This document shows positions 33,929 through 48,028 of a stretch of 64,000 nucleotides of DNA, piece after piece. This stretch comes from Bradyrhizobium sp. WBAH42 (GTDB lineage: Bacteria; Pseudomonadota; Alphaproteobacteria; Rhizobiales; Xanthobacteraceae). Position 1 is the stretch's first letter, and each line of letters starts with the position of its first letter. A program made the position numbers and the translations under genes. The notes under the pieces were generated by a model. It saw nothing but the letters and a program-made list of their open reading frames with translations, did not search any database and had not been told where the DNA came from. The DNA lies in NCBI RefSeq assembly GCF_024585265.1, contig NZ_CP036533.1, positions 3,047,001 through 3,111,000 of the forward strand, read 5' to 3'.

Positions 33929-35247
33929 CCGGTCTCGATCGCAGCCAGACGCCGAAGACGCGCCCGATGCCGCACAAGCGCGGCGGCATCGTCGCCTGCC
34001 TCGACATCGGAACCAGCAAGATCGCCTGCATGATCGCGCGGCTGAAGCCGTCGCCGCCGAGCGATGCGCTGCGCGGCCGCACCCATGCGGTGGAATTGAT
34101 CGGCTACAGCCAGATCCAGTCGCGCGGCATGAAGGCCGGCGCGGTGATCGATCTCGGCGAATGCGAGCAGGCGGTGCGCCAAGCCGTCGGGCTTGCCGAA
34201 AAGATGGCCAAGGTGCGGGTCGAGTCGGTGCTGCTGTCGGTCTCCGGCGGCCGGCTCGCCGGCCAGCTGGTCGAAGCCGCCGCCGACATTCGTGGCGGCG
34301 CCGTGACGCCGGCCGATGTCAGCCGCGTCACCTCCACCGGCATGCGCCACGCCACCGGCGAAGGCCGCACCGTGCTGCACGCGCTGCCGGTCGGCTACAC
34401 GCTCGACGGCGTCAAGGGCATCCGCGATCCCCGCGGCATGGTTGCGCACCAGTTCGGCGTCGACATGAACGTCGTCACCTGTGACGCCACTGTGGCGCGC
34501 AACCTGATGCTGGCGGTGGAGCGCTGCCACATCAATGTCGAAGCGATGGCAGCGAGCTCCTATGTGGCCGGCCTGTCGGTGCTGACCGACGACGAGGCCG
34601 ATCTCGGCGCCGCCGTCGTCGAGATGGGCGCCGGCACCACCACGATTGCCGTTTATTCGGGCGGCCGCTTCGTGCATGCGGCGGGTTTTGCGGTCGGCGG
34701 GCAACACATCACGATGGATCTTGCGCGCGGACTCTCGGCGACCATTGCCGATGCCGAGCGAATCAAGACCTTATACGGCACCGTCATCACCGGCGGATCG
34801 GACTCGCGTGAGCTGATGTCTGTGCCGACAGCCGGTGACGAGCAGGATCTGCCGCAGATCGTCTCCCGCGCCACCATCGCGAACATCGTCAAGCACCGTG
34901 CCGAGGAAGTCTTCGAAATGGTTCGGGACAAGCTGAAGGATTCGCCCTTCGCCGCAGAGCCCAACGGCCGCGTCGTGCTCTCGGGCGGCGCCTCGCAGCT
35001 GACCGGTCTCGTCGATCTCGGTACCCGGATTCTCGGCCGCCCCGTGCGGGTCGGCCGTCCGCTCGGTTTTGGCCGGCTGCCCAACGAGGCGAAGAACGCC
35101 GCGTTCGCGGTGCCGACCGGACTTCTCGTCTACCCGCAATATGTTCACCTCGAACATGTCGAACCGCGGCATACGCGGCAGCAGGTCAAGACAGGGACCG
35201 GCGGATATTTCGGAAAGGTCGGACGATGGCTACGCGAGGGCTTCTGA
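33925..35247 (+). CDS. ftsA: Cell division actin-like ATPase FtsA
   Basis: The 440-residue actin-fold protein tethers FtsZ filaments to the membrane. Visible actin motifs are phosphate 1 CLDIGTSKIACMIA, the connect and phosphate 2 segments around VVEMGAGTTTIAVY, and the adenosine motif VLSGGASQLTGL. A C-terminal amphipathic tail ends GKVGRWLREGF, matching the membrane-targeting sequence of FtsA. It overlaps ftsQ by four bases and precedes ftsZ by 87 bases. Confidence 0.95.
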   Translation: MTGLDRSQTPKTRPMPHKRGGIVACLDIGTSKIACMIARLKPSPPSDALRGRTHAVELIGYSQIQSRGMKAGAVIDLGECEQAVRQAVGLAEKMAKVRVESVLLSVSGGRLAGQLVEAAADIRGGAVTPADVSRVTSTGMRHATGEGRTVLHALPVGYTLDGVKGIRDPRGMVAHQFGVDMNVVTCDATVARNLMLAVERCHINVEAMAASSYVAGLSVLTDDEADLGAAVVEMGAGTTTIAVYSGGRFVHAAGFAVGGQHITMDLARGLSATIADAERIKTLYGTVITGGSDSRELMSVPTAGDEQDLPQIVSRATIANIVKHRAEEVFEMVRDKLKDSPFAAEPNGRVVLSGGASQLTGLVDLGTRILGRPVRVGRPLGFGRLPNEAKNAAFAVPTGLLVYPQYVHLEHVEPRHTRQQVKTGTGGYFGKVGRWLREGF

Positions 35248-35334
35248 TGACCGCATTCTGCAATCTTCGATTTTCACCAACTCCCGCGGCCACCGGCCGG
35301 GGCGAACCCACGCGCGCGTGATCGAGAGGCAACC

Positions 35335-37122
35335 ATGACCATCAGCATCAATGTTCCTGATATTCACGAACTGAAGCCCCGGATCACCGTATTCGGCGTC
35401 GGCGGCGCCGGCGGCAACGCCGTCAACAACATGATCACGGCGGGCCTGCAGGGCGTCGACTTCGTGGTCGCCAACACCGACGCGCAGGCGCTGACGATGT
35501 CGAAGGCGCAGCGCATCGTGCAGATGGGCACGGCCGTCACGCAAGGCCTCGGCGCCGGCTCGCAGCCGAACGTCGGCGCCGCGGCGGCGGAAGAGGTGAT
35601 CGACGAGCTGCGCGACCATCTCTCGGGCGCCAACATGGTGTTCGTCACCGCCGGCATGGGCGGCGGCACCGGCACGGGCGCTGCTCCCGTGATCGCCAAG
35701 ACCGCGCGCGACATGGGCATCCTCACCGTCGGCGTCGTGACCAAGCCGTTCCACTTCGAAGGCGGCCGCCGCATGCGCACCGCTGAAGCCGGCATCAACG
35801 AGCTGCACAAGGTCGTGGATACGCTCCTGATCATCCCGAACCAGAACCTGTTCCGGGTCGCCAACGAGAAGACCACCTTCGCCGACGCCTTCGCGATGGC
35901 CGACCAGGTGCTCTATTCGGGCGTTGCCTGCATCACCGACCTGATGGTCAAGGAAGGCCTGATCAACCTCGACTTCGCCGACGTGAGAGCGGTGATGAGG
36001 GAAATGGGCAAGGCGATGATGGGCACCGGCGAAGCCTCCGGCGACAAGCGCGCGCTGACCGCCGCGGAAGCCGCGATCGCCAATCCGCTGATCGACGACA
36101 GCTCGATGAAGGGCGCCAAGGGCCTCCTCATCTCCATCACCGGCGGCAAGGATCTCACCCTGTTCGAGGTCGACGAGGCCGCGACCCGCATCCGCGAGGA
36201 AGTCGACCAGGATGCCAACATCATCGTCGGCGCCACCTTCGACGAAGCGCTCGACGGCCTGATCCGCGTCTCGGTCGTCGCCACCGGCATCGAGCAGGCC
36301 GCGATCGCCCGCAACAGCCAGGCCACCTCCGCGCCCGTCGCGAACCCGGCGCCGCAGGTGCAGCAGGCTGCCGCCCCGGCCGCCGCTGCCGAGAGCCGTC
36401 TCGCCGACCTGACCGCCCGGCTCCGGGCCGACAACCAGCGTCTGGCCGAGCGTGCCCAGAAGCTCGAAGCCCAGACCCCGGTCGCCGCGCCGGCTCCCGC
36501 TGTCGCCGCGCCCCGTCAGAACGTCGAGCGCGCTGCGCTCGCCGCCATCGCCGCTGCCGTTGCCGAGGTGCCGCAGGCGCCCGCGCCGCAGACCTATGGC
36601 GACGTCACCGTGCGCCCGATCGCGCAGAAGCCGACCCTGTTCCCGGAGCCCGACATGGCCCCGGTCGCGGTGCAGGAGCCGATGACGCCGGATACCTTCA
36701 TCCCGCCGCAGGCCGAGCGTCCGGCCCGCGCGCCACGCATGCCGCGAATCGAGGAGCTGCCGATGCCGGCCCAGGCCGAGATTCGGCAGGCCCGCGGCGA
36801 GGCTGAGGAAGAAACCCCGCAGAAAACCCGCCTGTCGCTGTTGCAGCGCCTCGCCAATGTCGGCCTTGGCCGTCGCGACGAGGAAAGCGAGCCGCCGGTC
36901 GCGGCCCGCACCGCCGGTCCCGCCATGCCGCCGCTGCCCGAGCGCCGGCCGCAGAAGACCGTGGCGCAGCAGATCGCATCCAGCGAGCCGGTATCCGAGT
37001 ATGCCCGCCGTCCTGCGCCGCAGGGCCTGGACGTCCATGGGCGCCCCGCACCTGTTGCGCCGGCGCCACAGGGTGACGACCATCTTGATATCCCGGCCTT
37101 CCTGCGGCGGCAGGCGACCTGA
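35335..37122 (+). CDS. ftsZ: Cell division GTPase FtsZ with long C-terminal linker
   Basis: FtsZ forms the cytokinetic ring. The tubulin-like GTPase domain covers about residues 1-320, with [13 protein letters not shown] near 21-33, the tubulin signature GGGTGTG at 109-115, and the T7-loop region NLDFADV near 210. A Pro/Ala/Gln-rich linker of roughly 260 residues follows, much longer than the about 50 of E. coli but usual in Rhizobiales. It ends with the conserved tail [12 protein letters not shown], which binds FtsA and other partners. The ATG has GAGAGG upstream. A rho-independent terminator follows, marking the end of the cluster. Confidence 0.97.
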   Translation: MTISINVPDIHELKPRITVFGVGGAGGNAVNNMITAGLQGVDFVVANTDAQALTMSKAQRIVQMGTAVTQGLGAGSQPNVGAAAAEEVIDELRDHLSGANMVFVTAGMGGGTGTGAAPVIAKTARDMGILTVGVVTKPFHFEGGRRMRTAEAGINELHKVVDTLLIIPNQNLFRVANEKTTFADAFAMADQVLYSGVACITDLMVKEGLINLDFADVRAVMREMGKAMMGTGEASGDKRALTAAEAAIANPLIDDSSMKGAKGLLISITGGKDLTLFEVDEAATRIREEVDQDANIIVGATFDEALDGLIRVSVVATGIEQAAIARNSQATSAPVANPAPQVQQAAAPAAAAESRLADLTARLRADNQRLAERAQKLEAQTPVAAPAPAVAAPRQNVERAALAAIAAAVAEVPQAPAPQTYGDVTVRPIAQKPTLFPEPDMAPVAVQEPMTPDTFIPPQAERPARAPRMPRIEELPMPAQAEIRQARGEAEEETPQKTRLSLLQRLANVGLGRRDEESEPPVAARTAGPAMPPLPERRPQKTVAQQIASSEPVSEYARRPAPQGLDVHGRPAPVAPAPQGDDHLDIPAFLRRQAT

Positions 37123-37148
37123 GGATTGTTACAATAAGGCAGACGAAA

Positions 37149-37187
37149 AAAGGTCCCGGCGAGAAGCTTGCCGGGACCTTTCCTTTT
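37149..37187 (+). terminator. Rho-independent terminator after ftsZ
   Basis: The perfect 12-bp stem AAAGGTCCCGGC (37149-37160) and GCCGGGACCTTT (37170-37181) encloses a nine-base loop and is followed by the T-rich CCTTTTG. It lies 27 bases after the ftsZ stop codon and closes the dcw transcript. It is the clearest intrinsic terminator in the window. Confidence 0.9.
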
Positions 37188-37486
37188 GCCCCGGGCATGT
37201 CCGGATTGCGCAGCCAAGCAACTGATTTTAAATCATTAATTACGCATTCGGTGGTTCAGTAAAACTGCCGACAGGGACCCCGAACACCGGCGCAATTTGG
37301 TTAAGCCTTGGCGCGAATACGGCAGGTTTGGGGTAACAATCGGTAAAAAAGCGTGAGTTGGCGCTGTTTGAGGCAGCAACTATGGTTTGCCGTGACTTGG
37401 GGATACGGGGATTCGGTAGTGTCGGCTCTGGCCGGCCAAGCGGGTCTCGTATAAGTCGCAGTGGGTCGTAGTGGGGCGGGTTCCTG
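37188..37486 (+). other. Leader region of lpxC
   Basis: About 300 bases between the ftsZ terminator and lpxC. The stretch near 37220-37265 is A+T-rich, with TTAAATCATTAATTACG, and is the likely promoter region. I see no reading frame with a family resemblance here. Confidence 0.4.
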
Positions 37487-38449
37487 ATGAAATTTAGCCG
37501 GCAAACAACGCTTCGTGCGCAAGCCTCCGTGGCAGGCGTGGGCGTTCATTCCGGTCTTCCCGTTACTGTCACGCTTGGGCCTGCGCCTGTCGACGCAGGT
37601 TTTATTTTTGTCCGGACCGGACTTGAGGGAAGTGACCGCGAAGTCCAGGCGACCGCCGACCAGGTGATCGCGACCGACTTTGCCACCGTCCTCGGCGACC
37701 GCACCGGTCCGCTGGTGTCCACCGCCGAGCATGTGCTTGCTGCGCTGCGGGGAATGGGTGTGGACAACGCCACCATCGAGATCGACGGTCCCGAAGTCCC
37801 GATCATGGACGGTAGTGCGGCGGCCTTCATCGCGGCGATCGACCAGGCCGGCGTCGTCACCCAGCCGGCGCAGCGCCGCTTCATTCAGGTTTTGAAGCCG
37901 ATCTCGGTCAAGATCGGCGATTCCTTCGGCGAGATCAGGCCCCACGCCAATGGGTTCCGCGTCGAGGTCGAGATCGATTTCACCAATCCCGTCATCGGCC
38001 AGCAGGCTTACGCCTTCGACGTCAACCCTGAAGGTTTCCGCCGCGAAGTCGGCCGGGCCCGGACCTTCGGCCTGATGAGCGATGTCGCGCGGCTCTGGAG
38101 CGCGGGCTATGCCCTCGGCGCCTCCTTTGACAACACCGTCGTGTTCGACGACGAGCGGCTGCTCAACACCGAAGGCCTGCGCTACGCCGATGAATGCGCC
38201 CGCCACAAGGTGCTGGACGTGATCGGCGATCTCTCGCTGGCCGGGCTGCCGCTGCTTGGCGCCTACCGCTCGGTGCGTGGTGGCCACAAGGTCAATCACG
38301 CCGTCCTGACCGCGCTGCTCGCCGACCGGACCGCCTGGCGGGTGGTCGAGGGCGAGGCTGCCCGCCGCACCACGCGTCCCGTGGGTGAGGTCGGTCGCGG
38401 CATCGTCGGCGGCCGGATCGCTGCGGCCTTCGGACCGGATGTGTCCTGA
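37487..38449 (+). CDS. lpxC: UDP-3-O-acyl-GlcNAc deacetylase LpxC
   Basis: The 320-residue zinc enzyme catalyses the committed step of lipid A synthesis. The zinc ligands are visible as H82 in STAEHVLAAL, H240 and D244 in ECARHKVLDVIGD, and the catalytic His267 lies in RGGHKVNHAV. The substrate-contacting GPEVPIMDGSAAAF is also present. It has its own leader region after the ftsZ terminator. LpxC next to the dcw cluster is the common proteobacterial arrangement. Confidence 0.96.
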   Translation: MKFSRQTTLRAQASVAGVGVHSGLPVTVTLGPAPVDAGFIFVRTGLEGSDREVQATADQVIATDFATVLGDRTGPLVSTAEHVLAALRGMGVDNATIEIDGPEVPIMDGSAAAFIAAIDQAGVVTQPAQRRFIQVLKPISVKIGDSFGEIRPHANGFRVEVEIDFTNPVIGQQAYAFDVNPEGFRREVGRARTFGLMSDVARLWSAGYALGASFDNTVVFDDERLLNTEGLRYADECARHKVLDVIGDLSLAGLPLLGAYRSVRGGHKVNHAVLTALLADRTAWRVVEGEAARRTTRPVGEVGRGIVGGRIAAAFGPDVS

Positions 38450-38691
38450 CGCGGCCTGCCGCCTTCGGAACGTGGTTGGCGGCCCCGGGAAACTCCTGGT
38501 AACCATGATCGGCTAGCATTGCGGCAGGTTCGCCTTAATCCGGGCGAAATGCCTCCCTATCCGGTTCGTTAACGGTCGTTTTTCGGATACATCGGCGTGG
38601 TCGCACGGCAGGCACCACGGTTACATTTCGCGCCCATGAGGGGTTCGTGGGCTGGCGGACACCGCATCACAGGGCGTCAGGGCTTAAACTC

Positions 38692-39582
38692 ATGTCGGCA
38701 CAGCGTATGACGCGCGGATATTTCTCGGTCTCGTCGCGAGCCCGCGGGCTGCTTCAGGCCGTCACCTTCATCATGCTCGCGCTGCCGCTCGCCGGATGTG
38801 GCACGGGCGCGCTCTGGGACAAGTTCACCGCCAAGGACGACACCTTCGTCGAGGAGCCCGCCGACAAGATCTACAATGAGGGCCTGTACCTCATGAACGA
38901 GAAGAAGGACATGAAGGCGGCGAACAAGAAGTTCGAAGAGGTCGACCGCCAGCATCCTTATTCCGAATGGGCCCGCAAATCGCTGCTGATGTCGGCCTAT
39001 GCGTCCTATCAGGGCGGCGATTATGACGGCTGCATCGGCGCCGCCACCCGCTACGTCACGCTGCATCCCGGCAGCCCGGACGCGGCCTATGCGCAATATC
39101 TGATCGCCGCCTCCCATTACGACCAGATCCCGGACATCAGCCGCGACCAGACCCGCACCGAAAAGGCGATCGCGGCGCTGGAAGAGGTGGTGCGCAAATA
39201 TCCGAACTCGGAATATGCGACCTCGGCCAAGGCCAAGATCGAGGGCGCACGCGACCAGCTCGCGGGCAAGGAAATGAACGTCGGCCGCTACTACGCCCAG
39301 AAGCGCGACTACACGGCCGCCATCAATCGTTACAAGACCGTCGTCACGCAGTACCAGACCACCCGCCATGTCGAGGAGGCGCTGTTCCGCCTGACCGAGG
39401 CCTATATGGCGATCGGCATCGTCGGCGAAGCGCAGACCGCGGCGGCCGTGCTTGGGCACAATTTTCCTGACAGCCGCTGGTACAAGGACGCCTATAATCT
39501 TGTAAAATCCGGCGGTCTCGAACCGAGCGAGAATCAGGGGTCCTGGATCAGCCGGACCTTCAAGAAGATGGGTCTCGGCTAG
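38692..39582 (+). CDS. bamD: Outer-membrane assembly lipoprotein BamD
   Basis: The 296-residue lipoprotein is an essential member of the BAM complex, which inserts beta-barrel proteins. A signal peptide ends in the lipobox LPLAGC with the lipidated cysteine at C36. TPR-like helical repeats follow (YNEGLYLMNEKKDMKAANKKF, VDRQHPYSEWARKSLL and AIAALEEVVRKYPNSEYA). I chose ATG 38692; the frame is open from a GTG at 38647. recN follows after 13 bases, a pair often found together. Confidence 0.94.
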   Translation: MSAQRMTRGYFSVSSRARGLLQAVTFIMLALPLAGCGTGALWDKFTAKDDTFVEEPADKIYNEGLYLMNEKKDMKAANKKFEEVDRQHPYSEWARKSLLMSAYASYQGGDYDGCIGAATRYVTLHPGSPDAAYAQYLIAASHYDQIPDISRDQTRTEKAIAALEEVVRKYPNSEYATSAKAKIEGARDQLAGKEMNVGRYYAQKRDYTAAINRYKTVVTQYQTTRHVEEALFRLTEAYMAIGIVGEAQTAAAVLGHNFPDSRWYKDAYNLVKSGGLEPSENQGSWISRTFKKMGLG

Positions 39583-39595
39583 GAAATTTGGTTCC

Positions 39596-43583
<3,988 letters not shown>

Positions 43584-43891
43584 GGGGCACGTCGGCTCCT
43601 CACGTTCCGTCGCCATCGCCGAGGCTCCTGTAACAAACGTCCCGTAATGATACGCGGCGGCAAGAGTTCCTTCACCTTTCGCGTTGACCCGATCTTTACC
43701 GCTTCACGTCAGGCCGCATTTACCAATGCGCGACGTCGCCCCGTGAAAACACCTGCAATCGCTTGAGTGTGCCGCATGCGCAACGCCGATTAACGCCCCG
43801 GCAACCTAAATTAGATACTCACGATAAAGATCGAATTGCACGGATGTACTGAGTTCGATCGGACGAGCGTAAGCGTAGCGTGAGTGTATCG
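43584..43891. other. Intergenic region before the cell-wall hydrolase gene
   Basis: This 308-base gap has no gene that I can support. It contains TTTACC and TTAACG elements and an A+T-richer stretch (CCTAAATTAGATACTCACG, about 43805-43823) that may hold a promoter. An inverted repeat GATCGAA (43829-43835) and TTCGATC (43854-43860) lies about 30 bases before the start codon. Confidence 0.4.
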
Positions 43892-45340
43892 ATGTCTGTG
43901 TTGCGTAACCATCCGAAGGGCGCGCGGTTCGCGTCCTTCGGCATCGGTCTCTGCATCTTCGCATTGATGCCGAGAGAGACCGGTTATCAGGACATTGCCT
44001 CGCTGCTGGCGCGCCAACCCGGCGTCGCTGAGCGGTGGCAGAAGCAGGTGTTCTCTGCTGCGTCCTCGATCCAGCTCGCCACCTACAGTTTTTCCCGTCC
44101 CATCGGCACGTCGGTTCCGCAGAGCGCGATGGTTCGGCTCGCCAGCCTCGACGGCCGCGACGTCACCGGCGCGATCAGCCGCAATCCGGCGCTTCAGGCG
44201 CCGGCGCGCTACCAGGCTTCCGACTTTCCCAAGGTTGATCGCGCCTTGAAGGGTGATCGCCTCGCAATCGTCACGCCGACACAGTCTCCCGAGACGGTCG
44301 CGCCGGCTGCAGCCCCGGCCAAGGAAGATCCCGCGACCTCGAACAGCTCGGTGTTCGGCGCCAAGACCGCCGCATTGCCGCCGGCGATGTCGCCGGAATC
44401 CGCGGCCGCGCTCGATCCGGAGCTGCAGGAGGCGCTGCGCGCGCCGCCGCTGCCGCAATATTCCAATCCGCCGCAGGCGAGCGAAGCCGCGCGCGCGCTG
44501 GCGGTGCAGCCGCTGGAAGCGCTGAAGCGGGCCGCGGCGCCGGCTGCGCCCGCGCGCGATCCCTTCAGCGTCAAGACATCAAACCTGTTTTTCGGCAGCT
44601 CCTCGCTCGGCGGCAATCTCGAGACCATCGAGAGCTGGCAGCCCGGCGCCGAGCCGCTGATCGTGATGCCCGACCCCGACATGAAGATGACGGCCTCGCT
44701 GACCCCGCCGACGGCGGAGATCGCCAAGGACATCGAGAGCGGCGAGAGCGTCGCGCCGAAGGGCGAGGTCAACGCCGACAACCAGCGCGCCAAGTCGCCG
44801 GCGGAACGGCTCGCGCTCGACGAGAAGGCGCGCGCGAAATCTGAAAAGTGCCTCGCGGAAGCCGTCTACTTCGAATCCCGCGGCGAGGCCGTGCGCGGCC
44901 AGATCGCGGTGGCGCAGGTGGTGATGAACCGCGTGTTCTCCGGCAAATATCCCGACACGGTGTGCGGCGTGGTCTACCAGAACAAGTATCGCCATCTCGC
45001 CTGCCAGTTCACCTTCGCCTGCGACAACAATCCCGACGTGATCCGCGAGCCCGAAATGTGGGAGCGGGCGAAGAAGATTTCCAAGGCGATGCTCGACGGC
45101 CAGATCTGGCTGCCCGAGGTCGGCAAATCGACGCACTACCATGCCTATTGGGTGCGCCCGTCCTGGGTCGCCGAGATGAAAAAGTTGTACAAGACCGGCG
45201 TGCACACCTTCTATCGGCCGCGCAACTGGGGTGACGGCAGCGAGGTGCCGAGCTGGGGCTCGCCGGCGCAGACCGCCGCGCTCTCGGCTGAACTCGCGCA
45301 GGAAGCCAAGAGCTCCGCCGAGATGGGCGAGCGGCGGTAG
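43892..45340 (+). CDS. SleB-type cell wall hydrolase
   Basis: The C-terminal about 150 residues match the Hydrolase_2/SleB family of peptidoglycan hydrolases: CLAEAVYFESRGEAVRGQIAV, with the likely catalytic glutamate in YFESRGE, then AQVVMNRVFSGKYPDTVCGVV, CQFTFACD and STHYHAYWVRPSW. The N-terminal part has one hydrophobic segment near residues 14-27 followed by about 280 residues of Pro/Ala-rich, low-complexity sequence. It is probably an anchored or exported periplasmic enzyme. ATG 43892 is preferred over an in-frame GTG at 43880; neither has a strong ribosome-binding site. Confidence 0.85.
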   Translation: MSVLRNHPKGARFASFGIGLCIFALMPRETGYQDIASLLARQPGVAERWQKQVFSAASSIQLATYSFSRPIGTSVPQSAMVRLASLDGRDVTGAISRNPALQAPARYQASDFPKVDRALKGDRLAIVTPTQSPETVAPAAAPAKEDPATSNSSVFGAKTAALPPAMSPESAAALDPELQEALRAPPLPQYSNPPQASEAARALAVQPLEALKRAAAPAAPARDPFSVKTSNLFFGSSSLGGNLETIESWQPGAEPLIVMPDPDMKMTASLTPPTAEIAKDIESGESVAPKGEVNADNQRAKSPAERLALDEKARAKSEKCLAEAVYFESRGEAVRGQIAVAQVVMNRVFSGKYPDTVCGVVYQNKYRHLACQFTFACDNNPDVIREPEMWERAKKISKAMLDGQIWLPEVGKSTHYHAYWVRPSWVAEMKKLYKTGVHTFYRPRNWGDGSEVPSWGSPAQTAALSAELAQEAKSSAEMGERR

Positions 45341-45348
45341 TTTCCTTA

Positions 45349-45517
45349 CCTCTCCTTGCTTGCGCAAATGCGCTCCCTCGCCCCGCTTGCAGGGAGAGGG
45401 TTGGGGTGAGGGGGACTCTCCGCGAGGACGGTGAGAGTTGGACTCGCGGAGACTCCCCTCACCCGGAATCCGCGCTACGCGCGCATTCCGGCCTCTCCCC
45501 GCAAGCGGGGAGAGGCG
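45349..45517. repeat. Large nested palindromic repeat between convergent genes
   Basis: The element runs from CCTCTCCTTG to GGGGAGAGGCG, with the outer pair CTCTCCC-type arms, an intermediate GGTGAGGGGGACTCTCCGCG against CGCGGAGACTCCCCTCACC, and an inner loop. It lies between the SleB-type gene and nadC, which converge, and could act as a two-way terminator. It belongs with 4794-4927 and 60705-60875. Confidence 0.82.
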
Positions 45518-45523
45518 AAGACG

Positions 45524-46402
45524 TCACGCCTCGATGTCCAGCGCGCAATCGAAATTCGGAGCTGAATGCGTCAGGGCGCCGGCCGATGCATAGTCGACGC
45601 CGGTTGCCGCGATGGCGGCGATCGAGTCCAGCGTGACGCCGCCGGACGCCTCCAGCTCGAGGCGGCCCTCGTTGAGCCTCACCGCCGCGCGCAGCGTCGC
45701 AATGTCCATGTTGTCGAGCAGTACCGCGTCGGCCGTTCCGCTGTCGAGCACCTCGCGCAGCTGCGCCAGCGTATCGACCTCGATCTCGATCTTGACGAGG
45801 TGGCCCGCATGGGCGCGGGCGCGCTCCAGCACCGGGCGGATGCCGCCGGCCACCGCGATGTGGTTGTCCTTGATCAGGATCGCATCGTCGAGCCCGAAGC
45901 GGTGGTTGAAGCCGCCGCCGCAACGCACCGCGTATTTCTCCAGCGCCCGCAGTCCCGGCGTGGTTTTGCGCGTGCAGCAGATGCGCATCCTGGTGCCTTC
46001 GGTGCGCGCGACATAGTCCGCCGTGAGCGTGGCGATGCCTGACAGCCGGCCGACGAAGTTCAGCGCAGTCCGCTCTGCCGTGAGGATTGCGCGCGCAGGG
46101 CCCGAGATCGTCAGCACGTGCTGGCCGCGCGCAACCCGCGCGGCGTCGCGGACATGTGCGCGCACCTCGACGTCGGGCGACAGCTTCTGCAAGGTCGCGA
46201 GCGCCAGCGGCAATCCGGCGATCACGCCGGACTGGCGCGCGACAAGGATGGCCTGCGCGCGCGTCGCTTCCGGGATCGTCGCGAGCGAGGTGATGTCGCC
46301 GGCCCGGCCGAGGTCCTCGTCGAGCGCGCGCTCAACGGCCGCCTCGATCGCGAGCGGAGAGAGGAAGGCGTCGGGATAGAGCAATGAGGTCGGGGTGATC
46401 AT
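45524..46402 (-). CDS. nadC: Nicotinate-nucleotide pyrophosphorylase NadC (quinolinate phosphoribosyltransferase)
   Basis: The 292-residue enzyme converts quinolinate and PRPP into nicotinate mononucleotide. Diagnostic segments are [13 protein letters not shown] near the start, [19 protein letters not shown], the substrate-binding [22 protein letters not shown] with [17 protein letters not shown], and the C-terminal [12 protein letters not shown]. It is the last gene of the nadA-nadB-nadC unit on the minus strand, with ten bases between nadB and nadC. Confidence 0.96.
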   Translation of the reverse strand: MITPTSLLYPDAFLSPLAIEAAVERALDEDLGRAGDITSLATIPEATRAQAILVARQSGVIAGLPLALATLQKLSPDVEVRAHVRDAARVARGQHVLTISGPARAILTAERTALNFVGRLSGIATLTADYVARTEGTRMRICCTRKTTPGLRALEKYAVRCGGGFNHRFGLDDAILIKDNHIAVAGGIRPVLERARAHAGHLVKIEIEVDTLAQLREVLDSGTADAVLLDNMDIATLRAAVRLNEGRLELEASGGVTLDSIAAIAATGVDYASAGALTHSAPNFDCALDIEA

Positions 46403-46412
46403 GGGGCCTCCT

Positions 46413-48017
46413 TCAGGCGATCATGGATTGCGCAATACGTGGCCGCGGGCGTTCATCGAGGCTCTCCGCGACCTCGCGCGCTGCGGCGAGCGTGGTCATC
46501 GTTCTCTGCGCCGGCGCCGGGTTTTCGGCCGGGTGATCGGAACGGAAATGCGCACCGCGGCTCTCGCGCCGCGTCCAGGCCGTTGCCGCAACGAGCAGGG
46601 CCGAGATCGCCATGTTGCCGAGGGCACCGTGTCCGGCTTTGCGCTCGAGCCTGGCGAAATAGCGCACCGCTTGCGCAAGCCCGTCACCGTCGCGGATCAC
46701 GCCGACATGTGCGCTCATCGCCGCGCGCAGCCGCTTCACCTCCGCAGCATCCACCGTGCCGGCGCGCGGCATCACCAAAGCGTCCGGCAAGCGGGCCGGC
46801 CGGGGCACGGTGCGGCCGCCGATGTCGTCGGCAATGCGGGCGGCATAGACGACGGCTTCGAGCAGCGAATTCGAGGCGAGCCGGTTGGCGCCATGCGCGC
46901 CGGTGGAGGAGACTTCGCCGGCGGCCCAGAGGCCGTCGATCGAGCTGCGGCCGTGCGCGTCCACCGCGATGCCGCCCATGTGGTAGTGCGCGGCCGGCGC
47001 GATCGGGATCGCTTGCGTCGCGGGATCGATGCCGGCGGCGATGCAGCTCGCATGCACGGCCGGAAACCTCGTCGCGAAGCGCGCGCCCAGCGCCTGGCGC
47101 GCATCGAGGAAGGCGCCGCGCCCGGCCGAGATCTCGGCGAACACGCCGCGGGCCACGATGTCGCGGGGCGCGAGCTCCGCGAGCGGGTGGCGGGCGCTCA
47201 TGAAGCGCTCGCCGTTGCCATTGATCAGCGTTGCTCCTTCGCCGCGCAGCGCTTCGGTGGCGAGCGGTGCCGGGGCGCGGCCGACCATGATGGCGGTGGG
47301 GTGGAACTGCACGAATTCAGGATCGGCGATCACGGCGCCGGCGCGGGCTGCGATCGCAAGGCCCGAGCCGCTCGCTTCCGGCGGGTTGGTGGTGACGGCG
47401 TAGAGATGGCCGAGCCCGCCGGTCGCCAGCACGACTGCGCGTGAGGCGAGCACGAGCGGCCGTGCCGCGGGATTGCCGGCCTCGCGCAATTGCAGCCCGG
47501 TGACCGCGCCGTCCTCGGTCAGCAATGCTTCGGCGACGCAGCCTTCCATCAGGCGGATCGAGGGCGTGCGGCGCACGGCCTCGCTCAAGGCGGCGATGAT
47601 CGCGGCGCCAGCGCCATCACCGCGCACATGCACGATGCGGCGCGCGGAATGCGCAGCCTCACGTCCGACGGCAAGCCTGCCGTCGAGATCGCGATCGAAC
47701 GGAACGCCATAGGCGAGAAGATCGTGAATGCGCGACGCCGCCTCGCGCGCGATCCCGAGCGCGACGGCTTCGTCGACGAGGCCGCCGCCGACCGCGACGG
47801 TGTCGGCGGCGTGTGCCTCCGGCGTGTCGCCTTCAGCCACGGCCGCAGCGATGCCGCCTTGCGCCCATGCGGTGGATGCGCCGTGCCCGAGCGGTGCTGC
47901 CGAGATCAAGGTCACCGGCCGCGGCGCGAGCTTCAGCGCGCAGAACAGTCCGGCAAGGCCGCCGCCGACGATGATGACGTCGTCGGTTGAGCGGGTGAGA
48001 TCGTGGATGTCGTGCAT
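46413..48017 (-). CDS. nadB: L-aspartate oxidase NadB
   Basis: The 534-residue flavoprotein oxidises L-aspartate to iminoaspartate, the substrate of NadA. The FAD-binding start is [20 protein letters not shown], followed by [38 protein letters not shown] and [22 protein letters not shown], all typical of the succinate dehydrogenase/NadB family. I chose ATG 48017, with AGGGCGAG just upstream; a much longer open frame into nadA is not real coding sequence. It lies 11 bases after nadA. Confidence 0.96.
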   Translation of the reverse strand: MHDIHDLTRSTDDVIIVGGGLAGLFCALKLAPRPVTLISAAPLGHGASTAWAQGGIAAAVAEGDTPEAHAADTVAVGGGLVDEAVALGIAREAASRIHDLLAYGVPFDRDLDGRLAVGREAAHSARRIVHVRGDGAGAAIIAALSEAVRRTPSIRLMEGCVAEALLTEDGAVTGLQLREAGNPAARPLVLASRAVVLATGGLGHLYAVTTNPPEASGSGLAIAARAGAVIADPEFVQFHPTAIMVGRAPAPLATEALRGEGATLINGNGERFMSARHPLAELAPRDIVARGVFAEISAGRGAFLDARQALGARFATRFPAVHASCIAAGIDPATQAIPIAPAAHYHMGGIAVDAHGRSSIDGLWAAGEVSSTGAHGANRLASNSLLEAVVYAARIADDIGGRTVPRPARLPDALVMPRAGTVDAAEVKRLRAAMSAHVGVIRDGDGLAQAVRYFARLERKAGHGALGNMAISALLVAATAWTRRESRGAHFRSDHPAENPAPAQRTMTTLAAAREVAESLDERPRPRIAQSMIA

Positions 48018-48028
48018 GTTGCTCGCCC

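Noticed and set aside
35230..37083. 617-codon minus-strand frame opposite ftsZ
   Set aside because: It mirrors the ftsZ codons, with repetitive Arg, Gly and Asp content and no recognisable domain.
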